Shown in pieces: positions 53,408 through 61,890 of a stretch of DNA of 64,000 nt; position 1 is the first letter of the stretch, and the number at the start of each line of letters is the position of its first letter. The notes beneath the pieces are model-generated. The model worked only from the letters and a program-made list of their open reading frames with translations, was not told the DNA's origin and made no database searches. The translations under genes were made by a program, and so were the position numbers. Source of the DNA: Adhaeribacter_A terreus. Its GTDB lineage: Bacteria > Bacteroidota > Bacteroidia > Cytophagales > Hymenobacteraceae. Location of the stretch: assembly GCF_042657365.1 (NCBI RefSeq), contig NZ_JBHSKT010000003.1:248001-312000 (forward strand). The letters run 5' to 3'.

Positions 53408-53965
53408 TTAGTTTAAGCTCGGGTCTACAGGGTAGTTTGACAGTATCTTATACTTTCCGCCCATTTCTTTTAATATCTGGCGCCAGAGCGTATCAGCATT
53501 CAAAGTAAATAATTTTTTCGAGGCATTGTTGTTCACGATCCAAACATTTTTCTCGATCTCTTCTTCCAGTTGCCCGGGCGTCCAGCCAGAATAGCCTAAA
53601 AAGAAGCGTATCTCTTCCGGATTTATTTCTCCGTTTTCGAGTTTGTTTTTTACATAATCGTAATTTCCACCCCAATATAAGGTATCGCTCAGTTTTATGG
53701 CATCCGGAAAATCGGTGCGGTTATGAATATAATGTAACGTATTATGCTGCAGAGGGCCGCCAATGCCGAGTTCCATTTCCAAACCTTTATCGAAGTAGTC
53801 AAGCACGTCGGCCAGTTTCAAATTAGAACGGCGGTTCAATACAAGCCCGAAACTTCCTTCTTCGTCGTGCCGGCATACGAGCACCACGGTCCTTTCAAAG
53901 TTCGGGTCGCCCAGGTAGGGTTCGGAGATCAGAATGCTGCCGGCTTTAATATCTGTCATTTGCAT
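53408..53965 (-). CDS. YqgE/AlgH family protein
   Basis: 185 residues, full length. KAGSILISEPYLGDPNFERTVVLVCRHDEEGSFGLVLNR and LGIGGPLQHNTLHYIHNR, FLGYSGWTPGQLEEEIEKNVWIV are the family's hallmarks. Role unclear (named after a Pseudomonas alginate regulator). Start could be the second Met (MTDIKAGS). Precedes the DUF349 gene by 54 bp on the same strand. Confidence 0.95.
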   Translation of the reverse strand: MQMTDIKAGSILISEPYLGDPNFERTVVLVCRHDEEGSFGLVLNRRSNLKLADVLDYFDKGLEMELGIGGPLQHNTLHYIHNRTDFPDAIKLSDTLYWGGNYDYVKNKLENGEINPEEIRFFLGYSGWTPGQLEEEIEKNVWIVNNNASKKLFTLNADTLWRQILKEMGGKYKILSNYPVDPSLN

Positions 53966-53973
53966 ATTATCGT

Positions 53974-54005
53974 TATACTTTTCAAGCCTAAAACACTACC
54001 GTTTA
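53974..54005 (-). repeat. Dispersed bipartite repeat, copy 33
   Basis: Core 53990-54005, tail GGCTTGAAAAGTATA (minus strand), 8 bp before the AlgH/YqgE start, gene orientation. Confidence 0.8.
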
Positions 54006-54212
54006 CGGTTATGCCACCTCACAATACGCACAACATACTCCTTAAGTGGCAAAAATGTTAATTAAATAACCAATAAATGTTAAAAATATTGCCTGATTAT
54101 GCATTTTGGCTTGCTTACTATAAAAACCATTTAGTAAACAATAGGTTTTCGGCAATAAAATGAAAGCTTACCGGCTTTTTTTTTAATTTTGAACAGCATT
54201 GCCCCAAAAACT

Positions 54213-54866
54213 ATGAACCAACCACTTTCCCTAGCCGATATCCGGAAGAATTATTCCCGCGAAGAACTGACCGAGCAAAGCGTATTGCCAGACCCGATCC
54301 AGCAATTTGAATTCTGGCTGAATGAAGCGTTAAATGCCCAGGTAGAGGAAGCTACTGCGATGGTACTTTCTACTGCTACGCCGGATGGCCGTCCGTCGTC
54401 GCGGGTGGTGCTTCTGAAAGGAATAGAAAACGGCAGCTTAATTTTTTTTACGAATTACATGAGCCGCAAAGGCCAGCAACTCGGTAGTAATCCTTTTGCA
54501 GCCATTACTTTTTTCTGGCCCGCGCTGGAACGCCAGGTACGCATTGAGGGAAAGATAGAGAAAATTTCCGAAACGGCTTCCGATATTTATTTCCATTCGC
54601 GGCCGAAAGGAAGCCAGATCGGTGCTTGGGCCTCGCCGCAAAGCCAGGTGGTAGAAAGCCGCTCTGAACTGGAACAAGCCGAACACAGCTTTGCCGAAAA
54701 ATTCAGTTCTACAGTAGAAATTCCGCGTCCGAAACATTGGGGCGGTTACCAGCTAGTGCCCGATTACCTGGAGTTCTGGCAAGGCCGCCCAAACCGCCTG
54801 CACGACCGCATTGTTTACGAAAAGCATAATCATGGTGGCTGGCATATAAACCGCATTGCACCCTGA
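54213..54866 (+). CDS. pdxH: Pyridoxamine 5'-phosphate oxidase
   Basis: 217 residues from ATG 54213 (MNQPLSLADIRKNY); the in-frame TTG at 54189 was not chosen. Complete PdxH: LPDPIQQFEFWLNEAL, PDGRPSSRVVLLKGIENGSLIFFTNYMSRKGQQLGSNPFAAITFFWPALERQVRIEGKIEK, RPKGSQIGAWASPQSQVV, PKHWGGYQLVPDYLEFWQGRPNRLHDRIVYE and the terminal INRIAP. FMN-dependent final step of PLP synthesis and salvage. Monocistronic in appearance. Confidence 0.97.
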   Translation: MNQPLSLADIRKNYSREELTEQSVLPDPIQQFEFWLNEALNAQVEEATAMVLSTATPDGRPSSRVVLLKGIENGSLIFFTNYMSRKGQQLGSNPFAAITFFWPALERQVRIEGKIEKISETASDIYFHSRPKGSQIGAWASPQSQVVESRSELEQAEHSFAEKFSSTVEIPRPKHWGGYQLVPDYLEFWQGRPNRLHDRIVYEKHNHGGWHINRIAP

Positions 54867-54919
54867 TTTTTATTATGTATTTTAAATTTTAACCCGGCAG
54901 AAATTCAATTGCATTGCTT

Positions 54920-54950
54920 CGGGTTTTTACCTGAAAAAGGATAGCGTTTT
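54920..54950 (-). repeat. Dispersed bipartite repeat, copy 34
   Basis: Core 54935-54950 (AAAACGCTATCCTTTT, minus strand), tail GGTAAAAACCCG. Confidence 0.85.
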
Positions 54951-55002
54951 TCCCTTGCTAAAGAAAGAAAAACAGAAACCTCATAATCGATAAATTGCAC
55001 TT

Positions 55003-56301
55003 ATGGCCGAAATAAAGCCACTCCGCGCCTGGCGCTACCACAATAAGTTTACTCCACAGATCGATTCGCTTACGTCGCCGTTATTCGACGTAGTTTCTAA
55101 AAAACAGCGCGAAGCATTATACCAGAATCCATTAAACAGCATCCATCTATCCGTTCCGCGTGGCGAAAATCCGGCCGAAAACGCTGCCGCTTTGCTGGAT
55201 GACTGGAAGCGCGATAATGTACTTCATCAGGATGAACTGCCGGCTATTTACGTTTATTACCAGCATTTTCAATTGGCCGGTTCGAATAAGAGCTATGTGC
55301 GCAAAGGATTTTTATGCCACATTAAAGCCTACGACTGGAACGAAAAAGTTTTACTGCGTCACGAAAACACCATTCCGGATGCGGTAAACGACCGGATAGA
55401 ATTGCTGGAAAAAACTCTGCTGAACAGCAGCGCCACGCACGGTCTTTACGCCGATCCCGATTTCCGTTTAGAGCAATTAATGGATGAAGCCATGCTGGAT
55501 CCGGTTTACGAAACGGAAGATTACCAGGGCGCCCGCGATGTTCTGGCAATTATTCAGGACGCCAAGGTTATTGAACAGTTTATCAACGTTTTAAAAGACA
55601 AACAAGTATTGCTTGCCGATGGGCATCACCGCTACGAAGGTTCGCTGGAATACCGCAAAAAGATGATGGCGGCCAACCCGAAACACACTGGAAACGAGGC
55701 TTATAATTATCATTTAATGTACCTCACCAATTCCGAATCGGATGATTTGCGCATTTTGCCTACGCACCGTTTACTGGAAAAACTGCCTATTCCGAAAGAG
55801 GAATTTCTACAAAAGCTAGAGCCATATTTTGTAGTTACGCCCAAAGAAGATCCGTTTGAACTGAACGAAGTAATTGCCGGTAAACCCTGGGCTTTTGGTT
55901 TGTATTTAGATGGTCTGGCTTATAAACTGCGCCTGAAACCGGAAGTGCATGGCATGATAAATTGGGAAACTACTCCGGAAGTAAAGCAACTTGACTTAAC
56001 GGTGTTGCATTTCTTCGTTTTCGAAAAAGTGCTTGGCATTGCTTCGGAAGCGCAGCGTAATTACCCGGGGCTTAGCTACGTGCGTAATTTCACCGAATGC
56101 ATATCCAAAGTAGATACGCACGCCGCAGAAGCCGCTTTTATCACCAACGAAGTATCGATGGAGCAGGTGAAAAACGTTTGCTTTAGCGGCGCTATTATGC
56201 CACAAAAATCTACTTTCTTTTACCCGAAGGTGATCTGCGGTTTTGTTTTTAGTTCTATAAAAGAAGATGAATTTACCCGTGAAACTGATCCTTGCTTCTA
56301 A
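55003..56301 (+). CDS. DUF1015 family protein
   Basis: 432 residues. IKPLRAWRYHNKFTPQIDSLTSPLFDVVSKKQREALYQNPLNSIHLSVPRG at the start and VLLADGHHRYEGSLEYRKKM (with conserved DGHHR), NYHLMYLTNSESDDLRILPTHRL and ..FTECISKVDTHAAEAAFITNEVSMEQVKNVCFSGAIMPQKSTFFYPKVICGFVFSSI at the end. The family is widespread and of unproven function; the DGHHR motif suggests a nucleotide or metal-dependent enzyme. Its last 35 bp overlap the maf gene in another frame, indicating one operon. Confidence 0.92.
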   Translation: MAEIKPLRAWRYHNKFTPQIDSLTSPLFDVVSKKQREALYQNPLNSIHLSVPRGENPAENAAALLDDWKRDNVLHQDELPAIYVYYQHFQLAGSNKSYVRKGFLCHIKAYDWNEKVLLRHENTIPDAVNDRIELLEKTLLNSSATHGLYADPDFRLEQLMDEAMLDPVYETEDYQGARDVLAIIQDAKVIEQFINVLKDKQVLLADGHHRYEGSLEYRKKMMAANPKHTGNEAYNYHLMYLTNSESDDLRILPTHRLLEKLPIPKEEFLQKLEPYFVVTPKEDPFELNEVIAGKPWAFGLYLDGLAYKLRLKPEVHGMINWETTPEVKQLDLTVLHFFVFEKVLGIASEAQRNYPGLSYVRNFTECISKVDTHAAEAAFITNEVSMEQVKNVCFSGAIMPQKSTFFYPKVICGFVFSSIKEDEFTRETDPCF

Positions 56302-56851
56302 TTCGCCGCGCCGCAAAGAAATATTAAGCGGTTTGCGCATTCCGTTCAGCATCCAGGTAAAAGACGTAGCTGAAGATTTTGAACCGCACCTGCAACGCGA
56401 GCAAATTGCCGAACACTTAGCCGAACACAAAGCCTCTGCCTACAAAAATGACTTAAAAGCGGATGAAGTTGTGCTTACGGCCGATACCATTGTGTGGCTG
56501 CAAGACAGCGTGTTGAATAAACCCAAAGATCTGGCCGAAGCAAAGCAAATGTTGCAACGTTTATCGGGCAATGTGCATGAAGTAATTACCGGCGTTTGTC
56601 TGCAATCGCACGAGAAACACGAGGTTTTTCACGATGTATCAAAAGTTTATTTTCGGGATTTAAGCGAAACCGAGATCGATTTTTACCTGGAGCATTTTAA
56701 ACCACTGGATAAAGCCGGAGCTTACGGGGTGCAGGAATTCATTGGCATGATCGGGATCGAGCGCATTGAAGGTTCTTATTTCAATGTGATGGGCTTGCCG
56801 GTGCATTTGGTTTATGAAAAACTGAAGTATTTTGGCATATTACCTTTATAA
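56267..56851 (+). CDS. maf: Maf-like nucleoside triphosphate pyrophosphatase
   Basis: 194 residues. LILASNSPRRKEILSGLRIPF (the S-x-S-P-R-R substrate loop), VLTADTIVWLQDSVLNKPKDLAEAKQMLQRLSGNVHEVITGVCL and DKAGAYGVQEFIGMIGIERIEGSYFNVMGLPVHLVYEKL. Such enzymes hydrolyse dTTP/UTP or modified nucleotides, linked to division control or nucleotide sanitation. Overlaps DUF1015. Its TAA stop lies at the start of a dispersed-repeat core. Confidence 0.95.
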   Translation: MNLPVKLILASNSPRRKEILSGLRIPFSIQVKDVAEDFEPHLQREQIAEHLAEHKASAYKNDLKADEVVLTADTIVWLQDSVLNKPKDLAEAKQMLQRLSGNVHEVITGVCLQSHEKHEVFHDVSKVYFRDLSETEIDFYLEHFKPLDKAGAYGVQEFIGMIGIERIEGSYFNVMGLPVHLVYEKLKYFGILPL

Positions 56852-56883
56852 AACGGTATCGTTTTGCATGTAAAAAGTCAAGG
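56850..56883 (+). repeat. Dispersed bipartite repeat, copy 35, over the maf stop
   Basis: Core AAAACGGTATCGTTTT (56850-56865), tail TAAAAAGTCAAGG (56871-56883). Tail is also the left arm of the terminator. Confidence 0.95.
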
Positions 56884-56915
56884 CCGGATAATTATTTATC
56901 CGGCCTTGACTTTTT
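56872..56915. terminator. Bidirectional terminator built from two repeat tails
   Basis: A perfect 20-bp stem (56872-56891 with 56896-56915) with a 4-nt loop, flanked by A/T runs. The tails of copies 35 and 36 are the stem ends. Confidence 0.95.
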
Positions 56916-56938
56916 TTGCCTGAAACCCTAGCACTTTT
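56906..56938 (-). repeat. Dispersed bipartite repeat, copy 36, over the gpsA stop
   Basis: Core 56923-56938 (AAAAGTGCTAGGGTTT, minus strand), tail GGCAAAAAAAGTCAA. Its first base is the last base of the gpsA TAA. Confidence 0.88.
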
Positions 56939-57927
56939 TACTTGAATTTCTCTTTCAGAATTTCCATTTCTACGGTTGGTGAAATGCGTTCGTAAAGAAT
57001 GTTGTAAACGGCCGTGGTAATAGGCATATCTACTTTGTATTTCTTATTCAATTCGTAAATGCTTTGTACTGCGTAGTAACCTTCGGCAATCATGTTCATT
57101 TCAAATTGCGCAGATTTTACGCTGTAGCCTCTTCCTATCATATTCCCAAAAGTACGATTACGACTGAACTGCGAATATGCGGTAACCAGCAGATCGCCTA
57201 AATAAGCGGAACCAACCAGGCTGCGGTGCTGCGGCATTACGGCATTCAGGAAACGGTCAATTTCATCCATGGCATTCGAAACCATAACCGCCTGGAAATT
57301 ATCGCCGAAACCTAAACCGTGGGCAATGCCGCAAGCCAGGGCAATTATGTTTTTCATAACAGCACAATATTCAATGCCGTCAATATCGCCGAGCGGATTG
57401 GCTTTTACATAACGGTTGCGGAGTAATTCGCAGAAGCGGTTGGCATTGTCCAGATCATGAGAACCGATGGTAAGATAAGATTGCTTCTCCAGCGCCACTT
57501 CTTCCGCATGACACGGGCCGGCAATTACGCATTGGTGTGAAGCCGGTACGTTGTAATGTTTTTCGAGGTAATCGGTTATCAGGCAGTTTTCATTCGGGAT
57601 CATGCCTTTAATAGCCGAAACCATAACTTTGCCTTCGAAAGCAGTTTTTGGCAGCGAAGCAATTGCGTTTTGCACGAAAGCGCCCGGCACCGCCAGAATA
57701 ACCCAGTCTGCTGCTTTCACAACTGCTTCAAGATCGACAGATGGTTTTACGTAGTCAAGATCGAAACTTACGCCACTCAAATAACGCGGGTTATGATGGT
57801 ATTGCAGCAAGTGTTTTATGTCGTCTTGCTGGCGCATCCACCAGTGTATTTCCGATCTGTTTTCCGAAAGAATTTTTACGAGTGCAGTGGCCCAACTGCC
57901 GCCGCCAATAACCGCTATTTTTTCCAA
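56938..57927 (-). CDS. gpsA: NAD(P)H-dependent glycerol-3-phosphate dehydrogenase
   Basis: 329 residues, full length. Rossmann GGGSWATALVKIL (GGGxxxTA form), MVSAIKGMIPNENCLITDYL, CVIAGPCHAEEVALEKQSYLTIGS, and the catalytic-Lys region GIEYCAVMKNIIALACGIAHGLGFGDNFQAVMVSNAMDEIDRFL, then GSAYLGDLLVTAYSQFSRNRTFGNMIG. Reduces dihydroxyacetone phosphate to glycerol-3-phosphate for phospholipid synthesis. Confidence 0.97.
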   Translation of the reverse strand: MEKIAVIGGGSWATALVKILSENRSEIHWWMRQQDDIKHLLQYHHNPRYLSGVSFDLDYVKPSVDLEAVVKAADWVILAVPGAFVQNAIASLPKTAFEGKVMVSAIKGMIPNENCLITDYLEKHYNVPASHQCVIAGPCHAEEVALEKQSYLTIGSHDLDNANRFCELLRNRYVKANPLGDIDGIEYCAVMKNIIALACGIAHGLGFGDNFQAVMVSNAMDEIDRFLNAVMPQHRSLVGSAYLGDLLVTAYSQFSRNRTFGNMIGRGYSVKSAQFEMNMIAEGYYAVQSIYELNKKYKVDMPITTAVYNILYERISPTVEMEILKEKFK

Positions 57928-57978
57928 TTTCAGTGTTGCTTTAAAAATAAAATTCCGGTCCCGAATTGCTTCGGAACC

Positions 57979-58007
57979 GGTTTTTTGTCTGTTTTACCTA
58001 CCGTTTT
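57979..58007 (-). repeat. Dispersed bipartite repeat, copy 37
   Basis: Core 57992-58007 (AAAACGGTAGGTAAAA, minus strand), tail GACAAAAAACC. Five bases past the efflux-adaptor stop, same orientation. Confidence 0.75.
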
Positions 58008-58012
58008 CCGGT

Positions 58013-59401
58013 CTATTCTTTGTCGTCGCCTTTGGTATCGCTGGCTTCTTTTGCAATGGTTTCTGCATCTTTAACCACTACGTTATCATTGTTTTTCAGA
58101 GTTTTGGAAACTGCCCGGAATGGTCCGGAAATTACCTCCTGCCCTTCTTTCAGGCCTTCAAGAATTTCAATGTTATCGAAGTCAGAAATACCGGTCTTTA
58201 CTTTTTTAGCTACAGCCTTTCCGTTTTCATGCAGAAATACGATCTCCAGCAATTCTTCTTTTGGTTTCTTTTCGTCGTCAGCTTCGTTCTTATCTTTCCG
58301 GCGTTCTTCTTTTTTTTCTTTACCTGTCAGGAAATCGGCCGTTCTGGTAGTTACAGCAGCCAGCGGAACGGTTAAAATATTCCGTTTCTGATCCGTAATA
58401 ATATCTACAGAAGCAGTCATGCCCGGCCGGAATGGATTACGTTTTTTCTTCCGCGCCAGTTCTTTATAAGACTCATTCAGTAACCGGATGCGTACTTCAA
58501 ATTCCGTTACTGCTTCCAGCGTCAATGCATCTTTTGCAGTGTTCGCGATCTGGGTTACTACGCCTTTAAATTTATGATCCTGGTTGGAATAAGAATCTAC
58601 GTCTACAATTACCGAGTCGCCGAGTTTTACGCGTACAATATCGTTCTCATTCACGTTTACCCGCACTTCCATGGTGTTCAGGTTGGCAATGCGCAGCAAT
58701 TCTGTACCAGCCATTTGCGAAGTACCCACTACCCGCTCGCCGCGCTCCACGCTTAGCTTAGAAATGGTGCCGCTTACCGGCGCATAGATCGTAGTTTTAT
58801 TCAGGTTTTCGCGGGCTTCTTTTAAAGAAGCAATGGCACTTTGAACGCCGTATTCAGCCGCTTTTACGCTTTCCTTTCCAGATTCAATTTCCTGCTGGCT
58901 TACATCGAAATTAGCTTTACTGGTTTCGAATTCGGCCTGCGAAATTACTTTCTCTTTGTAAAGCGAAGTATTGCGCTGGTGCGTTTGCTTGATCTGCACA
59001 TTATTGGCAATATTCTGTGAAAGTCGCGCTCTGGCCTGCGCCAGGTTTGCTTTCGCCTGGTTTACGGCTGCAATGCGCATATCTACCATGCTCTGGTAAT
59101 TATCTGGCTTTATTTTAAGCAGCAACTGGCCTTTTTTAACTGAATCGCCTTCAGCAATATATAGCTCCGTAATTTCACCGGAAACGTCGGGGCTGATCTT
59201 TACTTCCACCTCCGGCTGCACTTTGCCCGAGGCGCTTACGCGTTCCGTAATATCAGCGCGCTTTACTTTGTCTACGGTTATACCCGTACCGACCGGTTTA
59301 CCAACCCAGCCTTTTTTCTTAGCCACCAGGCCAATAATCAATAATACTAAAACAATCGCACCTAAAATGTATATCAGGCGGTTGGAGCTTTTTGCAGCCA
59401 T
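58013..59401 (-). CDS. RND/MacA-type periplasmic efflux adaptor (HlyD family)
   Basis: 462 residues. N-terminal membrane anchor (LIYILGAIVLVLLIIGLVAKK), lipoyl half (ASGKVQPEVEVKISPDVSGEITELYIAEGDSVKKGQLLLKIKPDNY), alpha hairpin (QAKANLAQARARLSQN...ESGKESVKAAEYGVQSAIASLKEARENLNK), second lipoyl half (TTIYAPVSGTISKLSVERGERVVGTSQM), beta barrel and membrane-proximal domain. The Glu/Lys/Asp-rich insertion near residue 365-385 (KEKKEERRKDKNEADDEKKPKEE) is unusual. Bridges an inner-membrane pump to TolC. No MacB or RND permease is in the window. Adjoins TolC with an 8-bp gap. Confidence 0.93.
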   Translation of the reverse strand: MAAKSSNRLIYILGAIVLVLLIIGLVAKKKGWVGKPVGTGITVDKVKRADITERVSASGKVQPEVEVKISPDVSGEITELYIAEGDSVKKGQLLLKIKPDNYQSMVDMRIAAVNQAKANLAQARARLSQNIANNVQIKQTHQRNTSLYKEKVISQAEFETSKANFDVSQQEIESGKESVKAAEYGVQSAIASLKEARENLNKTTIYAPVSGTISKLSVERGERVVGTSQMAGTELLRIANLNTMEVRVNVNENDIVRVKLGDSVIVDVDSYSNQDHKFKGVVTQIANTAKDALTLEAVTEFEVRIRLLNESYKELARKKKRNPFRPGMTASVDIITDQKRNILTVPLAAVTTRTADFLTGKEKKEERRKDKNEADDEKKPKEELLEIVFLHENGKAVAKKVKTGISDFDNIEILEGLKEGQEVISGPFRAVSKTLKNNDNVVVKDAETIAKEASDTKGDDKE

Positions 59402-59409
59402 AGTTTTCT

Positions 59410-60861
59410 TTAGAACGTGATCGGTTTTCCCTGGTAAAAGTCGAGAATTTTCAGCTTAAATGTATAATCGTATTTCGCCTGAATAATATCTGACTGGGCT
59501 TTAATATAATTATTTTTCGAAACATTAAAATCGGTACTGTTCAGAATACCGTTATTAAAACGAATTTCGGCGTTTTTATAAGCTTTTTCGAAAGACTCCA
59601 ATTGTTTTTTAGCAGCTATATATTTTTTCTGCGAAGCCGTAGCATCGGCATAAGCCTGTTCTACTTTCTGGCGGAGCGTGTTTTTCTCGAGCTGCAGATT
59701 CAGTTCCGCATTCTGCACATTTACCTGCGAACGTTGCACGCTGTAACGGGCCTGAAAGCGGTTGAAAATTGGAATACTGAGGTTTAGGCTTAAAGCCTTG
59801 CTGATGTTATCGTTAAATTGATCGCCGAAAGCATATTTGCTTACAACAAAATTTGGCGCCGGAGTATAAATAGTAGTTGGCGAACCGCCGTTTGGATCCG
59901 TGTAAAAAGTAGAAGGCGTAAAGATAATGCCATCTACGGTGGTAGCTTGCCGCGCGCTGGAATAACCGGTAGAAATAGAACCCGAAAACGTTAATCTTGG
60001 ATAATAATTTCCGCGCGCAACATCTACGCCTTTCATTGCGCTGCGAACCCGCAACGTTGCCGCATTGATTTCCGGCTGGGTTTGCTGGGCCGTTTCAAAA
60101 ACCTGTTCCGCATTAAAACCAATTACCGATTGGTCTGGCTCCGGAATTACGGGTTTTTCAACTTCGAAATTAGATTTATCCTGCAGATCGAGTAATTGCA
60201 TGAGGTTCAGTTCCGCAATGTCTTTGTTATTCTGCGCGTTAATTACGTTCAGTTCATCGGCGGCCACCTGCGCATTTATTTCCAGCAGATTGGTTTCGGC
60301 CACACTACCAGCTTTATAGAGCTTTTCCGTGCGAACAGCCTGCGATTGCGACGTGCTTAAATTCAGTTTGGCCGTGGTCAGTAATTCATCGTTGAAAAGC
60401 ACCTGCATATAAGCCGTCACGATGTTCAGGATCATATCGTTCTTTGCTTTGGCCAGGTCGGCTTCACTTGCCTGCAGATTAATGCGCGATTGCTGCACAT
60501 TGTTCTTCAGCTGCATACCTGCAAATAACGTAACGTTGCTGTTCAGACTCAAACCCGTAGACCAGATACTCTGGTTCACGAAATTATTGGTGAACGGGTC
60601 AATAGAACGACCGGCATTGTAGTTTTCGTTTACATTGCCTGAAAGGCCCGGGAGTTGCGCCGCACGGTTTTCGCGCAGGTTAATTCTGCTTACTTCGGTA
60701 TTTAAGGCGCTGAGTTTAACCTGAAGATTGTGCTGCAAGGCATGGTCTACGGCTCGTTGCAGACTCCAGCGCGTACCCGTTTCGCTTTGGGCGTTTGCCG
60801 GTAAATAACCCGCAACAGCCAAAGCCATTATTAAAATACTTTTCTTCGGTATCCGAAACAT
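59410..60861 (-). CDS. TolC-family outer-membrane efflux protein
   Basis: 483 residues from ATG 60861 (MFRIPKKSILIMALAVAGYLPANAQ signal peptide), one base after the sdaAB stop; the frame also has an upstream TTG. Two OEP repeats: WSLQRAVDHALQHNLQVKLSALNTEVSRINLRENRAAQLPGLSGNVNENY and later ..NISKALSLNLSIPIFNRFQARYSVQRSQVNVQNAELNLQLEKNTLRQKVEQAYADATASQKKYIAAKKQLESFEKAYKNAEIRFNNGILNSTDFNVSKNNYIKAQ.. Outer-membrane channel of an efflux system together with the adaptor. Confidence 0.94.
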   Translation of the reverse strand: MFRIPKKSILIMALAVAGYLPANAQSETGTRWSLQRAVDHALQHNLQVKLSALNTEVSRINLRENRAAQLPGLSGNVNENYNAGRSIDPFTNNFVNQSIWSTGLSLNSNVTLFAGMQLKNNVQQSRINLQASEADLAKAKNDMILNIVTAYMQVLFNDELLTTAKLNLSTSQSQAVRTEKLYKAGSVAETNLLEINAQVAADELNVINAQNNKDIAELNLMQLLDLQDKSNFEVEKPVIPEPDQSVIGFNAEQVFETAQQTQPEINAATLRVRSAMKGVDVARGNYYPRLTFSGSISTGYSSARQATTVDGIIFTPSTFYTDPNGGSPTTIYTPAPNFVVSKYAFGDQFNDNISKALSLNLSIPIFNRFQARYSVQRSQVNVQNAELNLQLEKNTLRQKVEQAYADATASQKKYIAAKKQLESFEKAYKNAEIRFNNGILNSTDFNVSKNNYIKAQSDIIQAKYDYTFKLKILDFYQGKPITF

Positions 60862-60862
60862 A

Positions 60863-61537
60863 TCAGTCAATATTTGGAATATAGGTTACATTTTTTACCC
60901 ACTTCAGATGCCGCAGATATTCCAGCGCAACCGAACTTATGCTGCTGTCCATTTCGATGAATTGTCGGGCCATTTCATTTTTCCCTTTGCGGGAAACGTT
61001 CATGGTGGCAATGTTGCAATCGTCGTGGGCAATTACGTCGGCAATAAACGCGATGCTGCCTTTCACATCATCGGCATCAATAATTAAAGTGTGCAAACTG
61101 GCTGAGAAATCGGCTGAAAAACCATCTACTTCCACGATCCGGATCACGCCGCCGCCGCGGCTCTGACCAATAACTTCCACTTCGCGCCCGCCACCTTTCA
61201 GGTTCAGTTTAATGGTGTTCGGGTGCATGGTAGAAGCATTGCCAATGGAGCGGAACGTGTATTTCAACCCCCTTTTTTCGGCAAGTTCAAAAGCATCTTT
61301 TATCCGTTTGTCATCGGTTTTAAAGTCGAGCAGCCCTGCAAGTATCGCTTTATCGGAACCGTGGCCTTCATACGTGCGCGCAAACGAATTGTAGAACGTA
61401 ATGATCGCTTCTTCCGGAAGACTGCCAAGAATACGATTTGCCGCGCGCGCAATGCGCACTACGCCAGCCGTATGGGAACTGGAAGGTCCAATCATAACCG
61501 GGCCGATCATGTCGAAGATGCTGCTTTTTTCAGCCAT
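60863..61537 (-). CDS. sdaAB: L-serine dehydratase, iron-sulfur-dependent, beta subunit
   Basis: 224 residues. IFDMIGPVMIGPSSSHTAGVVRIARAANRIL is the hallmark of the beta subunit; FARTYEGHGSDKAILAGLLDF follows, and a C-terminal ACT domain (HTLIIDADDVKGSIAFIADVIAHDDCNIATMNVSRKGKNEMARQFIEMDSSISSVALEYLRHL) gives serine allostery. Deaminates serine to pyruvate with the alpha subunit, which is not in this window. It leads a three-gene row with tolC and the adaptor, an unexpected pairing. Confidence 0.95.
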   Translation of the reverse strand: MAEKSSIFDMIGPVMIGPSSSHTAGVVRIARAANRILGSLPEEAIITFYNSFARTYEGHGSDKAILAGLLDFKTDDKRIKDAFELAEKRGLKYTFRSIGNASTMHPNTIKLNLKGGGREVEVIGQSRGGGVIRIVEVDGFSADFSASLHTLIIDADDVKGSIAFIADVIAHDDCNIATMNVSRKGKNEMARQFIEMDSSISSVALEYLRHLKWVKNVTYIPNID

Positions 61538-61657
61538 AACAGGTAAATAGGTAAGAATTATATTCCAAAAACCAAATTTAGCAATTAAGCCGTAGTTTGT
61601 TCTTTTTTGTCTGAAATTTCTGCTCCTTCTTCCCGGTCAGGAAGGCTTTGCTGTTCT

Positions 61658-61688
61658 GAAACGGTACAGTTTTCTGTCTCAAAACCGG
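61658..61688 (+). repeat. Dispersed bipartite repeat, copy 38
   Basis: Core GAAACGGTACAGTTTT (61658-61673), tail TCAAAACCGG. Confidence 0.8.
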
Positions 61689-61725
61689 ACACTTCTTGCT
61701 CCTTCAATTTTCCGATAGGGCCGCA

Positions 61726-61759
61726 AAAACGGTATGCTTTTCGGGTTAAAAAGTAATTC
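61726..61759 (+). repeat. Dispersed bipartite repeat, copy 39
   Basis: Core AAAACGGTATGCTTTT (61726-61741), tail TTAAAAAGTAATTC; 68 bp after copy 38, same direction. Confidence 0.88.
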
Positions 61760-61784
61760 AGGAGAGAATAAAAAATTGAAAATC

Positions 61785-61815
61785 AAGGTTTTTTAAGCGA
61801 AAAGCATAGTTTCTT
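61785..61815 (-). repeat. Dispersed bipartite repeat, copy 40
   Basis: Core 61800-61815 (AAGAAACTATGCTTTT, minus strand), tail TTAAAAAACC. Confidence 0.75.
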
Positions 61816-61890
61816 TGGTAGGAATATTCTGCTTACCAATACTTTTTAGTTTATTTGCACTGCGTTAGCATTCACGATTATAGTGCCAAA

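Larger units (their letters stand above)
61538..61890. other. Divergent intergenic region with three dispersed-repeat copies
   Basis: 353 bp between sdaAB and the tryptophan dioxygenase. Contains copies 38-40; no other recognisable element. Confidence 0.5.
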
